From positions 1 to 64,000 of the forward strand of contig BQMO01000001.1 in NCBI GenBank assembly GCA_022180725.1: a DNA stretch of 64,000 bases, in the 5' to 3' direction. Shown piece after piece: positions 24,601-33,955 of the stretch. The notes beneath the pieces are model-generated. The model saw only the letters and a list, made by a program, of their open reading frames with translations. It searched no databases and was not told the DNA's origin. The stretch is from Phycisphaerae bacterium (GTDB lineage Bacteria; Planctomycetota; Phycisphaerae; Phycisphaerales; UBA1924). Each line of letters begins with the position of its first letter. The first letter of the stretch is position 1. The position numbers and the translations under genes were made by a program.

Positions 24601-25455
24601 GACTACCTCCTGGCCGTCAACGGCGTGCCGCTCGACCCCTCCCGCGACCCCTGGGCCGCGTTCATCGGCGCCGCCGGGCAGACCGTCGCCCTGACCCTCA
24701 ACGCCGCCCCCACCCTCGACGGAAAGCAGCGCGAGGTGCTCGTCAAGCCCATCTCGAACGAAGGAACCCTCCGCTACCGAGCCTACATCGAGGCGAAGCG
24801 TGCCTACGTCGCCGAGAAGTCCGGCGGCAAGGTCGGCTACATCTACGTCCCCAACACCGGCGTCGACGGGCAGAACGACCTCTACCGTCAGTTCTTCGGG
24901 CAGCGCGGCAGCGACGCGCTCATCATCGACGAACGCTGGAACGGCGGAGGGCAGATCCCCACCCGCTTCATCGAACTCCTCAACCGCCCCGCCACCAACT
25001 ACTGGGCACGCCGCGACGGGAACGACTGGCCCTGGCCGCCCGATGCCCACTTCGGGCCCAAGTGCATGCTCATCAACGGCCTGGCCGGCTCCGGCGGCGA
25101 CATGTTCCCCTGGCTCTTCAAGCACAACAATCTCGGGCACCTCATCGGCACTCGCACCTGGGGCGGCCTTGTCGGCATCTCCGGCAACCCCGCCTTCATC
25201 GACGGCGGGTCCATCACCGTCCCCACGTTCGGCTTCTACGAAACCGACGGCACCTGGGGCGTCGAGGGCCACGGCACCGACCCCACCATCGAAGTCATCG
25301 ACGACCCCGCCCTCATGGTGAACGGGGGCGACCCGCAACTCGACCGTGCCATCGCCGAGATGCTCAAAGCCGTCGCCGAACGCCCCTACCGCCAGCCGCC
25401 GCGCCCCGCCAGCCCGAACCGCAAGGGCATGGGCATCCCTGACTCGGACAAGTAA
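21625..25455 (+). CDS. Tricorn-like S41 protease with WD40-type repeats and an inserted module
   Basis: 1276 residues from the GTG at 21625, eight bases after GGAG. Residues 1-26 form a signal peptide (FCVVALTLAHALSASGQ). PD40/beta-propeller blades (FSPDGSTIAF, WTPDGKSLMF, WSPDGKWIAYF) fill most of the first half and part of the middle. Two Lys/Glu/Asp-rich segments (about 391-440 and 594-632) flank propeller parts. Residues 633-735 form a small beta module (GTWSATAKGP...GDWTAKRT) not seen in tricorn. A PDZ domain (about 945-1040) and the S41 core follow, with Ser1156 in LAGSGGDMFPW. Likely a periplasmic peptidase cleaving peptides. Ordinary tricorn homologues are about 1050 residues. Confidence 0.85.
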   Translation: MSAPRGFCVVALTLAHALSASGQTAPNAGMLRWPDVSATHVVFSYANDLWIVPKTGGQAQPLASPPGQEQFPRFSPDGSTIAFVGNYEGNRDLYTIAASGGVPTRITFHPAAEALCDWTPDGKSLMFLSNGLSGLGRQTWAFTVPASGGMYDKLPVPYSGFGAISPDGQWLAYTPHSTDTRTWKRYRGGMATDLWLFNLKTNASDRITDWEGTDTLPMWIPVGDGKVVYYLSDAGPEHRLNLWSYTLATRQRRQVTNFTNDDVRWPSMGPGSAGKGEIVFQLGAKLMLLDLASGKSAEVKVTIPGDRPKIKPRRVDGGDYLVSASISPGAKRVAVEARGEVWSVPAKEGVIRNLTQSPAVAERNPAWSPDGKWIAYFSDASGEYELWVRPSDAKPPEEKKDGKKEEKKDAADAPKSDDADAKSVEPPATAEPESATAPAPRKLTNLGPGFRFNPLWSPNSKFIAFTDAGGRVFVTTVETGETRELDKDPWMNQPGMSWSHDSAWLAYDRAEDATASQAIWVLNVASGEKHRVTSGMFAAASPAFDRKGDFLFYRTASAVNNPEYSDLDTTYAYRASEMINMLPLRTDVKNPFLPKSDEETYKKDEPKKADAKKEDTKDEKKDEPKDAAPDDGVTGTWSATAKGPTPELAAGLSFSISLTLAPDGSLTGSVSSAMGSGAVTGTFDKASGEVTFSATVGQMPIVFKGKVAGGEASGTWSAGQLQGDWTAKRTSTKAGDNGKPADEKKSEPAKDVVIHFEGIEARAIQLPIAPGNFGSLAVADGDKLLFARNASRGGGGDNGLRIYNYLDDDREEKAVTAGGGWELSADGKKLLVVRGRSVVIHDASAGGGKAQNVATRNLTTVIDPREEWNQIFTDAWRIMRDYFYEPTMHGVDWAAMKAHYGAMIPDAASREDLNWIIAEMISELNVGHAYLGNPGDVEGQPGMGVGLLGCDFALDTSGPTPAFRITRIYRGGPWDADAVGPLAQPGVNAKEGDYLLAVNGVPLDPSRDPWAAFIGAAGQTVALTLNAAPTLDGKQREVLVKPISNEGTLRYRAYIEAKRAYVAEKSGGKVGYIYVPNTGVDGQNDLYRQFFGQRGSDALIIDERWNGGGQIPTRFIELLNRPATNYWARRDGNDWPWPPDAHFGPKCMLINGLAGSGGDMFPWLFKHNNLGHLIGTRTWGGLVGISGNPAFIDGGSITVPTFGFYETDGTWGVEGHGTDPTIEVIDDPALMVNGGDPQLDRAIAEMLKAVAERPYRQPPRPASPNRKGMGIPDSDK

Positions 25456-25478
25456 CCCCGTCGGCCCAACAATCCCCC

Positions 25479-26216
<738 letters not shown>

Positions 26217-26219
26217 CCG

Positions 26220-27569
26220 CTAGAACACCACCTCGAACCGCACCTGCCCCACCACCGCGTCGTCGAGGCTCGCATCGCCCCCGGGGTTCAGAATCACCTG
26301 CACCTCTGGGGTCACGCTCACGCTCCCCGTCAGCGCGATCTTCCAGTACACCTCGATCGCCGTTTCGTCCTCGGCGTAGGGCGTGCCCGCCTCGTCCGCC
26401 AGGTCGATCCACGTGACGTACAGCCCCACCACGTCGCATGGCCGCTGCTCGCACGGCCCGCGCCACGTCACCCCGCCGCCACAATGCCGCTCCACGTCGC
26501 CCGCGCTGGCCCACCCCGCCTGCACGAACACCCACACGCCGCGCTCGTCCTCCTCGCCGGTGGTCCACAGCGCCTGCTCGACGAGGGCGTACACCCCGCT
26601 CGCGCCGTCCTCTACGTCGTCGTCGTACCGCGCGAACGCCGCCGTGTGGTGGTGCACGCCCAGCGCCGCGCGTCCGCCCGCCAACGGCCCGGCGGCCTCC
26701 CACGTCACCCCGCCCTCCGCGATGAAGAACCAGCTCCCCGCGGCCTCATCGAACAACGTGTCCGGCCCGCGGTTCCCCGTCGCGATCCCGTCCATCGTTG
26801 CGCCGTCGAACACGCCCCCGCCCACGTAGAGCCGCTCCGTCGGGTACACAAAGACCACAGCGCCGAATGACGGGTCCGGGTACGTCGTCATCCCCGCGAT
26901 GGTCGGTGAGTACGCCGCGCTCGCGTTGAGGACCGCCGCCGCCGCCTCGACAAACCCGAACTCCATGTTCGCGTCGACTTTGCCGACCTTCACGCGCACG
27001 GCATCGTCCCACAGGCGCTGCTCGAGCCACGCCTCGGCCAGTTGCCCGCCGTTGCGATCCGTCTCGACGTTCGAGAACCATTGCCAGTCGCCCACGTCGC
27101 GTGAGCCACCCCGCATCGACGCGGCGTAGAAATCCGCGTACAGCGTCGCCCCGGTCCAGCCCAGCGCCGTGTCGAGGTCCAGCGTCGCGTTCATGTCGAA
27201 CAGGTGCCGCGTCGAGGCCCGCCGCGCGATCCCCCCGCTCCACACGCTCGACCAGTCCATCGTGTACGACGCCTCGATGGTCAGCCCGGCTTCTTCGAGC
27301 GTCGTCCGCACGCCGCCCCAGTCGCCGGTCGCGCGTTGCCATTCCCGCCATCTTGCCCCGCCGAACCACCCGCGCGGCGCGTCCGGCTCGACTTCGATGG
27401 TCGACGGCTCGGACGGCTCGTTGGTCCGCGGGCCTTGTTCGCGCCCGGGCAGGTCCTGCGGTCCGCCGAACTCCGGTACGCGCTCCATCCCCGCCTCGGC
27501 GAGTTGCCCGCGCGCCGCCGTCGCCGCCAACACGACCGCCGCCGCCGTTGCCATCGATCTTGGATGCAT
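26220..27569 (-). CDS. OprB-family carbohydrate-selective porin
   Basis: 449 residues. The start at 27569 follows GGGAG with seven-base spacing; a signal peptide MHPRSMATAAAVVLAATAAR precedes a short acidic-proline region. WREWQRATGDWGGVRTTLEEAG is close to the OprB N-terminal motif (tGDWgGlR..L...Gi), and the remainder is alternating beta-strands ending VGQVRFEVVF, a barrel closing with aromatic Phe. Expected role: outer-membrane diffusion of sugars. It stands on the minus strand, convergent with the ABC ATPase gene. Confidence 0.85.
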   Translation of the reverse strand: MHPRSMATAAAVVLAATAARGQLAEAGMERVPEFGGPQDLPGREQGPRTNEPSEPSTIEVEPDAPRGWFGGARWREWQRATGDWGGVRTTLEEAGLTIEASYTMDWSSVWSGGIARRASTRHLFDMNATLDLDTALGWTGATLYADFYAASMRGGSRDVGDWQWFSNVETDRNGGQLAEAWLEQRLWDDAVRVKVGKVDANMEFGFVEAAAAVLNASAAYSPTIAGMTTYPDPSFGAVVFVYPTERLYVGGGVFDGATMDGIATGNRGPDTLFDEAAGSWFFIAEGGVTWEAAGPLAGGRAALGVHHHTAAFARYDDDVEDGASGVYALVEQALWTTGEEDERGVWVFVQAGWASAGDVERHCGGGVTWRGPCEQRPCDVVGLYVTWIDLADEAGTPYAEDETAIEVYWKIALTGSVSVTPEVQVILNPGGDASLDDAVVGQVRFEVVF

Positions 27570-27668
27570 GATGGACTCCCGATGAGACTTCACGTCCCAT
27601 CGGCCAATCCCTGCATGGCATGCGTGCGCGAAACAAGAAACACGCGGAAACCGGCGAAACCACGACCG

Positions 27669-27713
27669 AAAAACACGCGCGCGGCGTACGGTGTCCCGCA
27701 CAATCACGCGCGT
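27669..27713 (-). terminator. Candidate terminator of the beta-repeat protein gene
   Basis: ACGCGCG/CGCGCGT outer stem with a near-perfect inner GTGCGG/CCGTAC stem, then GTTTTT on the minus strand, 14 bases after the stop at 27727. Confidence 0.6.
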
Positions 27714-27726
27714 TATCGGTGCAGGC

Positions 27727-29946
27727 TCAGCGCCGACGCCGAGCCGCGAGCAGCCCGCCCAGCCCGAAGAGCATCGCCGCGCCCGGCGCGGGCGTCGCCG
27801 TCACGATCACGTCGATCCGCCAGACCGACGACGGATCGTTCTCCACAAGCCGCACGTACTCGACCCCGAATCGGTACCCGTTGGGCAACTCCAGACCCTC
27901 GTAATGCTCGAACGCACCCATCACGCGGCCCGTGTCCGTCTGCACGACCGTGAACCGCTCGCCCAGCCCGGGGTAGAACCCCGGCAGCAACACAAGCCGC
28001 ATCGTCGCATCCGAACCAGGAAGGAAGGTCATGTTCCCGCTCAGCAGGTTCAGGAAGTCGTACCCCGTCCCCTGCGTCAGCCCGCCGAGTTCAAACTCCA
28101 GCGCCGCGCTCGTGCGGATGCTGAGCGCCCCGTCGATCCGAAGAACCCCGGGCGAGTTGCCCGGCTTGATCGTCCCGTCCGTCACCACGTCCCCGTTGAT
28201 CTGCCCGCTCCCGCGCAGTTCGCCGCCGAGCAGGTTGAACCCGCCCGCGGCGTCGATCGTTCCGTCACGCAGCGTCGTCGTTCCCGCCGTCTGGTTGTAC
28301 GCCCCCGGCAGCGTCAGCGTCGAGCCGTTGCCCAGCGTGCCGATCGTCACGTTGCCCGCGGTGTCAAGCGAGCCGCTGACCGACAGGTTTCGGCCGTTGG
28401 TGACGCCCAGCGAACCCGCCGCCGTCACGGTGGCCAGGTTGCGGAAGGCGTCGTTCCCGAACTGGTCCTCGATGCTCGCCGTGGCGTTGTTCAGCGAGAG
28501 GTTGCCCGCGACGGTGTCGATGTCGGCGTCGTTGAAGACCAGCGTGCCCTCCACGTCCAGCCCGCCGTCGGTGAACGTGCCCGTCGCGAGGTTCGTGATG
28601 GTCCCGTTGACGGTGAAGGTCGTGCCCGCGCCCACGCCGATGGTGCCCTGCCCGTTCAGCGTCACGTCCGACGCGGTCGTGAAGTTCGCGCCGTTCCGCA
28701 CCTTGAACGAGCCGTTCGTGCCGATCGTCGCGACACCCGTAAGCGCGTTGGCGTTCGCCCCGTCCACGACGCTCGCGCCCGGCCCGTCGAGCGTGAGCGA
28801 CGTATCGATCGTGGTCAGGCCCGAGAGGTTCGGGGCCTTGAGCGTGCCGGCGACGAGGAACTCGCCCCCGGCGATGGTCCCTGCGCTCGCGTTGAGCAGC
28901 GCACGCCCCGCGGGTACTTCGAACGTCGCACCCACCTTCACGTCGATCACCCCGGTGTTCTGAAAGTCCGCCGCGGCGGTCGTCGTGAACGTCCGCCCGC
29001 CGTCCACCGTGATCGATCCACCCGCGTCGTTCAGCGTCACGTCGCCGAACGCCGCGAACGATCCGCTCGCGCTGGTGAACCGCACGTCGGCCTGGTTCGT
29101 CTGCACGCTCTGGCCGACCAGGTCGATGCTCCCCCCGCCCACGATCCACGTCCCCGCGGCCAGCGTGTTCCCGACGAGCGCCAGCCCGTCGGTGCGGAAC
29201 GTCCCCGTGCGTACGTCGAGCGTCCCGGTGTTCGCGAACGTCACGCCCTGAAGGTCCACGATCCCCGTGCCCGTGTCGCGGATCAGCGTGCCCGCGTTGG
29301 TGAAACTCCCCGTTGCGCCGGCCCCCTGCGTCAGTTGCCCCGCGTTCGTGCTGATCGTGAACACGCACGCCGCCTCGTTCGTGATCGTCGCGCCGTTGGA
29401 GAGTTGTATCCCCCCCGGGCTGGCCCACAGCGCCGAACCGTCCCCGTGGTTGATGTCCGTGTCGTCAATCTCGCAGAGCGTATTGGCCGCGTAGAAGACC
29501 GGGCCGTTGCCGGTGAACAGCGCCAGGTTCCGCACGACCCCGTCCTCAAAGGTTGCATTACCGCCCACCGTGATGCTCTGCCCCGCGAAACTCTGCCCGT
29601 TCAAGGTTGCCCCGGCGCGGAGCAGGAAGTCCCGCGTCACCGTGAACGTAAACCCGCCCGAGAAGTCCAGCGTCGCGTCGGGCGAATCCAGCGTGAAGTC
29701 CCGCACGGTGATGTTCTGGTTGAGCGTCACGGTGTACGCCGACCCCATCGCGTTGATGAACGCGTCGTACGTGTTCACCCCGTTGTTCGGGAAGTCCGGG
29801 TTCGTGCTCCACAGCGCGCCGTTGTTCCAGTTCCCCGAGACCGGGTTGGACCAGAACGCGGAAATCTGCGCCCCGGCCTCCGACGCCGACACGCCCGCCG
29901 CCAACCCGGCGACCAGCACCACCGCCCGAGCGGACATCTTCTGCAT
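27727..29946 (-). CDS. Large secreted beta-repeat protein with PEP-CTERM-like tail
   Basis: 739 residues; AGAGGGA lies six bases before the ATG at 29946. Signal peptide (about 1-25), then about 650 residues of short beta-strand repeats rich in Gly, Thr, Asn and Ala, such as GTITNLATGTF and GSLGVTNGRNLSVSGSL, as in autotransporter-type beta-helix passenger domains. PGNSPGVLRIDGALSI resembles the strand that precedes autotransporter barrels, but no barrel follows. The end TPAPGAAMLFGLGGLLA then ARRRR is the sorting tail also on the metalloprotease. A surface or secreted adhesin-like fibre is inferred. Nearest family: autotransporter-associated beta-strand repeat proteins. Confidence 0.78.
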   Translation of the reverse strand: MQKMSARAVVLVAGLAAGVSASEAGAQISAFWSNPVSGNWNNGALWSTNPDFPNNGVNTYDAFINAMGSAYTVTLNQNITVRDFTLDSPDATLDFSGGFTFTVTRDFLLRAGATLNGQSFAGQSITVGGNATFEDGVVRNLALFTGNGPVFYAANTLCEIDDTDINHGDGSALWASPGGIQLSNGATITNEAACVFTISTNAGQLTQGAGATGSFTNAGTLIRDTGTGIVDLQGVTFANTGTLDVRTGTFRTDGLALVGNTLAAGTWIVGGGSIDLVGQSVQTNQADVRFTSASGSFAAFGDVTLNDAGGSITVDGGRTFTTTAAADFQNTGVIDVKVGATFEVPAGRALLNASAGTIAGGEFLVAGTLKAPNLSGLTTIDTSLTLDGPGASVVDGANANALTGVATIGTNGSFKVRNGANFTTASDVTLNGQGTIGVGAGTTFTVNGTITNLATGTFTDGGLDVEGTLVFNDADIDTVAGNLSLNNATASIEDQFGNDAFRNLATVTAAGSLGVTNGRNLSVSGSLDTAGNVTIGTLGNGSTLTLPGAYNQTAGTTTLRDGTIDAAGGFNLLGGELRGSGQINGDVVTDGTIKPGNSPGVLRIDGALSIRTSAALEFELGGLTQGTGYDFLNLLSGNMTFLPGSDATMRLVLLPGFYPGLGERFTVVQTDTGRVMGAFEHYEGLELPNGYRFGVEYVRLVENDPSSVWRIDVIVTATPAPGAAMLFGLGGLLAARRRR

Positions 29947-30018
29947 GACATTCCCTCTCTGCACACAGGCCCCCCGCCCGGCCGGGCCGGGGTTGCCCAT
30001 GATCTCTCCTGCCCGACG

Positions 30019-30046
30019 AGTTTACCGAAACCCGCATGAAACGCAA
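30019..30046 (-). promoter_or_regulatory. Weak candidate promoter of the beta-repeat protein gene
   Basis: Minus strand TTGCGT (30041-30046), 16-base spacer, TAAACT (30019-30024), about 75 bases before the start at 29946. Confidence 0.3.
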
Positions 30047-30065
30047 TGGGTTATTCCGGCGTGAG

Positions 30066-32792
30066 TTACCCTCCCCGTGGTTTCCGAAGCGTCGCCACCT
30101 CATCCATTAGTGCCCGCGTTTCGGTCAAATACGGATGATCCTGGGCAAGGAGTTCCCGCTCGCGCAGACGCTCGAAGATCGCAAGCGAGGCCCGCAACTG
30201 CTCATCCGCCCGTGCGAGCCGATCGTCGCGTCCAGTTTCCTCGGCCTTGGCCCAGGCCAGGTACACCTGCCCCAGCCGATGCCGCGCCACCCCCACGTCG
30301 ATCTCGTGCCGCGCGATCGGGTCCGTCGCGAGCAGGTCCTCGCGCACGCGGAGCAGTTCGAGCATCGCCGCCTCGGCCTCGGGAAATCGCCCCGCGCCAC
30401 GGAGTTCCTGCGCGTAGCGATTGAGCGCCAGCGTCACGTCGCGCCGGGCCTCCAGGCTCCCGGTGTCCTCGTCGCCCAGGCGTTTCGCCACCGCCACCAC
30501 GTCCGCGAGGATGGCCAGGGCCTCGGCGCGCGCGGCGCGTTCGCGGTCCGCGGCCTGCGCGTCGCCCAGTTCGCCCAGCACCTTCCACAGCCCCGCGCTT
30601 TCGCCCAGCGATGCCGCCACGCTCATCCGCGCCAGCATGTGACTCCGCCGGGCCTCGCCGCTCGCGGGGAACTCCTCGCACACCGCGCGGAAGGATTCCA
30701 CCGCCTTCTCGGCGATCGTGCGGCTCTTCGCGTACCGTTCGAGGGCCGCGCGATACTGCGATGTCGCGTCGTCGCGTTGCCCCGCGTCGCGCATCTTCTT
30801 CGCCGACGCCACCAGCCACCGCGCCGCGATTGACTCGTTCCGCGCCAGCGCATCCTCGATCACTCCGCGCCCGCGCCGGCACTCTTCGCGAAGCACCGCG
30901 TGCCCCTCGTGCATCGCGAACGTGGCGTCGGCCTGCTTGAAGAGCTCCTCGGCGTCCTGCAACTGCGCCCGCCCCGTCGCCGCGTCGCCACCGTCCGCCG
31001 AGCGCTGCGCCTGCGTCACCAGCACGTCGGCCAGCGCCCGCTGCGCCCACGCCCGCTGCACGGCCCAGGCGTTGGGGTCGTACCGCGGCGAGGGAGCCTT
31101 GACCGCGAGCGCCAGCGCCGCGTCGTACGACGCGATCACCGCGAGGAACTCCGCCCGCGCCTTGTCGGGATCGCGCTTCGTCACCCACCCGCCCGCCGTG
31201 CGGTACTGACTTCGGGCCAGCGACGAGAGCACCTTGGCATCGCCCGGGAGGCGCGCCGCGAGTTCTTCGCGGATTTTCCGCGCGGTGGCGAAGTTCGCCT
31301 CCGCCGCGTCGGTCTGCCCCAGACGCCGCATGTACAACTCGCCCTGCAGGTTCCCCATCTTCTCGTGCGCCGCCGCCAGGTCCATCAGCAGGTCCGGGTC
31401 GTCGCTCGCCTTCACGTCCACCGCGTCGAGATAGGCCTGCCCCTCGCGCAGCAGCGCCTCGCGCGCCGCTGTCGCCCCGCGCAGCACGCTCAGTTTCCGC
31501 TCGATCTCCCCGACCATCGCCATCGCCATGGCGTGCCCGGCCTTGAAGTTCGCGTCCGCGCGCTGGCGCTGCGCCGCCTCGGCCCTGGTCGCGTCCTCGG
31601 CCTTTCCCAGCGCGAGCCGGGTGCCCTCTTCCGCCCGCGTCGCCTTCCCGTACAGCACCGTCATCCCCACCGCGAACACCACCAGCATCCCCAGGAACAC
31701 CCCCGCCGCCGTCACCATGCCGCGGTACCGGTGCAGCGTCTTCGACAGCAGGTACGCCGCGCTATCCCGCTTCGCTTCGATCGGTTCGCCCGCGAGGTAA
31801 TGCCGCAGGTCGCGGGCCAGTTCCCCCGCCGTCTGGTACCGCCGATCCCGATCCTTGTTCAGGCACTTCAGAACGATCGTCTCGATCTCGTCGTTGATCT
31901 GCCGCCGGATGGTGCTGGGCTTGGCCGGCTCGGCCCGCAGGATGTTGTCCAGCACGTCCCGCATGTTCCCGATCACCTTGTACGGGAACTCCCCGGTCAG
32001 CATCTGGTAGAACATCACCCCCAGCGAGTACACGTCCGTCCGCACGTCGATGTTCCCGGGCACGCCCTCGGCCTGCTCGGGACTCGACCACGGCAAACTC
32101 CCGATGAACTGCCCCGTCAGCGTCATCAACTGCGCCCCGCCCGTGTCCGCGTCCGTCCCGATCAGGTCCGGTCCGGCCACCTTCGCCAGCCCGAAGTCCA
32201 CCACGATCGGCTCCCCGTTCGCGTCGATGCGCACGTTGCTGGGCTTCAGGTCGCGGTGGATGATCCCCTTCAGGTGGGCCGCGTTCACCGCGTCGCACAC
32301 CTTGAGAAAGACGCGCAGCACATCCTCCACCGACAGCGACTTGTCCGCGATGTACTCCTCGAGGTTCCGCCCCGAGATGTAGTCCATTACATAGAAAAAT
32401 CCGCCGTCGCTGGTCACCCCGCTGTCGTGCAGCCGGACAATGTTCGCGTGGTTCAACTGCCCGAGCACCTGCACTTCGCGCTCGAAGCGGCTGCGCCCCG
32501 CCGAGCCGCTGAACGGCCCGCCGTGCAACACTTTCAGCGCCACCTTGCGCTTGGTCGCCTTCTGAATGGCCTGGTAGACCACCCCCTGCCCGCCGCGGTG
32601 AATCTCCCGCAGGAGTTCGTACCCCGGGAACGTCCCCTCCGGGGGGAGGTCGCCCGTGAAGGTCACGCGGCTGCCGCTGCGCGGGCTGCCCTGTTGGATG
32701 GCCTCGCGGATGAGGTCGCGCTCGCCCTTGCTCGGGCGTGTGCCCCCGTTGGGCGCATCCGGGCCGGGCGTTGTTGGGTCTTCGGGGGACAT
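30066..32792 (-). CDS. Membrane Ser/Thr protein kinase (Hanks type) with extracytoplasmic repeat domain
   Basis: 908 residues; the start MSPEDPT at 32792 has GGAAGG six bases upstream. Kinase domain about 57-335: glycine loop IHRGGQGVV, catalytic Lys87, HRDLKPSN with Asp181, DFGLAK with Asp199, and GSLPWSSPEQ. One transmembrane helix (about 359-381) separates it from about 520 residues of Ala-rich helical repeats (TPR-like, such as AEANFATARKIREELAARL), predicted outside the membrane. The kinase phosphorylates cytosolic proteins on Ser/Thr, perhaps in response to a signal sensed by the repeats. The ECF sigma gene lies upstream on the same strand. Confidence 0.88.
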   Translation of the reverse strand: MSPEDPTTPGPDAPNGGTRPSKGERDLIREAIQQGSPRSGSRVTFTGDLPPEGTFPGYELLREIHRGGQGVVYQAIQKATKRKVALKVLHGGPFSGSAGRSRFEREVQVLGQLNHANIVRLHDSGVTSDGGFFYVMDYISGRNLEEYIADKSLSVEDVLRVFLKVCDAVNAAHLKGIIHRDLKPSNVRIDANGEPIVVDFGLAKVAGPDLIGTDADTGGAQLMTLTGQFIGSLPWSSPEQAEGVPGNIDVRTDVYSLGVMFYQMLTGEFPYKVIGNMRDVLDNILRAEPAKPSTIRRQINDEIETIVLKCLNKDRDRRYQTAGELARDLRHYLAGEPIEAKRDSAAYLLSKTLHRYRGMVTAAGVFLGMLVVFAVGMTVLYGKATRAEEGTRLALGKAEDATRAEAAQRQRADANFKAGHAMAMAMVGEIERKLSVLRGATAAREALLREGQAYLDAVDVKASDDPDLLMDLAAAHEKMGNLQGELYMRRLGQTDAAEANFATARKIREELAARLPGDAKVLSSLARSQYRTAGGWVTKRDPDKARAEFLAVIASYDAALALAVKAPSPRYDPNAWAVQRAWAQRALADVLVTQAQRSADGGDAATGRAQLQDAEELFKQADATFAMHEGHAVLREECRRGRGVIEDALARNESIAARWLVASAKKMRDAGQRDDATSQYRAALERYAKSRTIAEKAVESFRAVCEEFPASGEARRSHMLARMSVAASLGESAGLWKVLGELGDAQAADRERAARAEALAILADVVAVAKRLGDEDTGSLEARRDVTLALNRYAQELRGAGRFPEAEAAMLELLRVREDLLATDPIARHEIDVGVARHRLGQVYLAWAKAEETGRDDRLARADEQLRASLAIFERLRERELLAQDHPYLTETRALMDEVATLRKPRGG

Positions 32793-32905
32793 GGGTGCCT
32801 TCCGCGGATGCCCCGGGGTTGGGCCACGCGCCGCGCAGCGTATCAATCATCGCGCTGGCTCGCCGCGACGCCGCCCCTCGTGCCCGCGTGTTCGGAAATG
32901 CCCCG

Positions 32906-32931
32906 CCAGAGTGCCCCTCCGGACACTCTGG
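32906..32931. other. Inverted repeat between ECF sigma and kinase genes
   Basis: CCAGAGTG/CACTCTGG stem of 8 bp with a 10-base loop. No T run follows on either side, so its role as terminator, regulatory hairpin or operator is uncertain. Confidence 0.4.
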
Positions 32932-33015
32932 AAGGACGGAGTTGACGGCGCGGTGATCACGCCCCCACGGCATGGCCGGCCGTCATCCTCTAGAACGATC
33001 AATTCAGGCGCGCAC

Positions 33016-33663
33016 TCACGCCTGTTTGGAAAAAAAGTTGCCTTCCGGCCCCATGGCTTCCCGCAACCGGTCGTGCGCCCGCGAACGGAGCATGAACACC
33101 GCCCCTTCCGACCGCCCCAGAGCCTGGCAGACCTCCTCGATCGGGCGTGATTCCAGGTCGTACATCCGCACGACCTTCTCGTAGTCCGGCGGCAGGCTCT
33201 TCAGGGCAGCGTCCAGGTGCGCCACGGCCTCACCCCGGGCCGCGTGCCGGCTCGCGGTGGTCATCGTTCCGCTCAGCATGTCCACCAGGGCCACCATCGA
33301 TTCATGCCCGGACCGCGGCCCCGCGGTGACGCGCTTCGAGGGGTCGGGCCTACGCGCCGCCTCCAGCGACCGGATCGCATCGATCAGGTTGTTCTCCGCC
33401 AATCGCCCCAGCCACGCCAGGAAGCCCGTGGCCCCGCCACTGGTAAAACGCCCGATCCGCATGACCGCCTCGACATAGGTCACCTGCATGACGTCGTCGG
33501 CATCGAGCGACGATCGCAGATGCGGGCCGATGCGGCCTTCGATCCGCGCCCGCACCCTGGGCGCCAACGCCTCCAGCAACGCCACCAGCGCGCCGGTATC
33601 GCCCGCCGTCGCCTTGGTTAGCAGGGCATCGAGTTCTGGCTGGTTGGGGATCGGGTTCGACAT
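33016..33663 (-). CDS. ECF-type RNA polymerase sigma factor
   Basis: 215 residues. Region 2 includes SLDADDVMQVTYVEAVMRI (the D-D-x-x-Q-x-x-F/Y core-binding helix), and region 4 contains LDAALKSLPPDYEKVVRMY and IEEVCQALGRSEGAVFMLRSR, the helix-turn-helix for the -35 box. No anti-sigma gene is adjacent; instead a Ser/Thr kinase gene follows after 223 bases, the layout of planctomycete ECF sigma groups linked to kinases. The start at 33663 (MSNPIPNQPE) is chosen; a frame extending to 33705 is possible. It should direct RNA polymerase to a small regulon, perhaps under phosphorylation control. Confidence 0.85.
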   Translation of the reverse strand: MSNPIPNQPELDALLTKATAGDTGALVALLEALAPRVRARIEGRIGPHLRSSLDADDVMQVTYVEAVMRIGRFTSGGATGFLAWLGRLAENNLIDAIRSLEAARRPDPSKRVTAGPRSGHESMVALVDMLSGTMTTASRHAARGEAVAHLDAALKSLPPDYEKVVRMYDLESRPIEEVCQALGRSEGAVFMLRSRAHDRLREAMGPEGNFFSKQA

Positions 33664-33860
33664 GGTCCACCACGAAAGAGAACGGCGAAGTGTACTTTCT
33701 TTCACGCGCGCGTGAGTAACACCCCGCGGCCTCGCTTACCTCATGGCACGAGGCCGACGGAACCCTGAAACGGCCCTCCCATCCGCCCCGTGCTCCGACG
33801 ACCACACCCGAGGCCCCGCTCGGCAAGGCTCCCCACCGCAGCCGGGAGAGAGGGTCCGAC

Positions 33861-33893
33861 GGGGGAGCGGCCCGGGAAACCGGGCGCTCCTCC
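33861..33893. terminator. Candidate hairpin terminator downstream of hldE
   Basis: Near-perfect GGGGGAGCG-CCCGG inverted repeat with a GAAA loop, about 60 bases beyond the hldE stop in the intergenic region 33664-33955. The T-rich stretch lies on the plus-strand side only (ATTCTTTC), so orientation is unsure. Nothing else was found in this gap. Confidence 0.45.
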
Positions 33894-33955
33894 ATTCTTT
33901 CACTTCGTCTCGCGGAACACAACTCGCCGATCGGGGTTGAACACGCTCGACGCTT

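Noticed and set aside
27691..30039. A 782-codon plus-strand frame antisense to the beta-repeat protein
   Set aside because: Arg/Val/His-rich shadow; the minus frame has signal peptide, repeats and sorting tail.
32906..32931. Terminator of the ECF sigma gene
   Set aside because: Stem is present but lacks a T run, and it lies between sigma and kinase genes that may be co-transcribed; recorded only as an inverted repeat.
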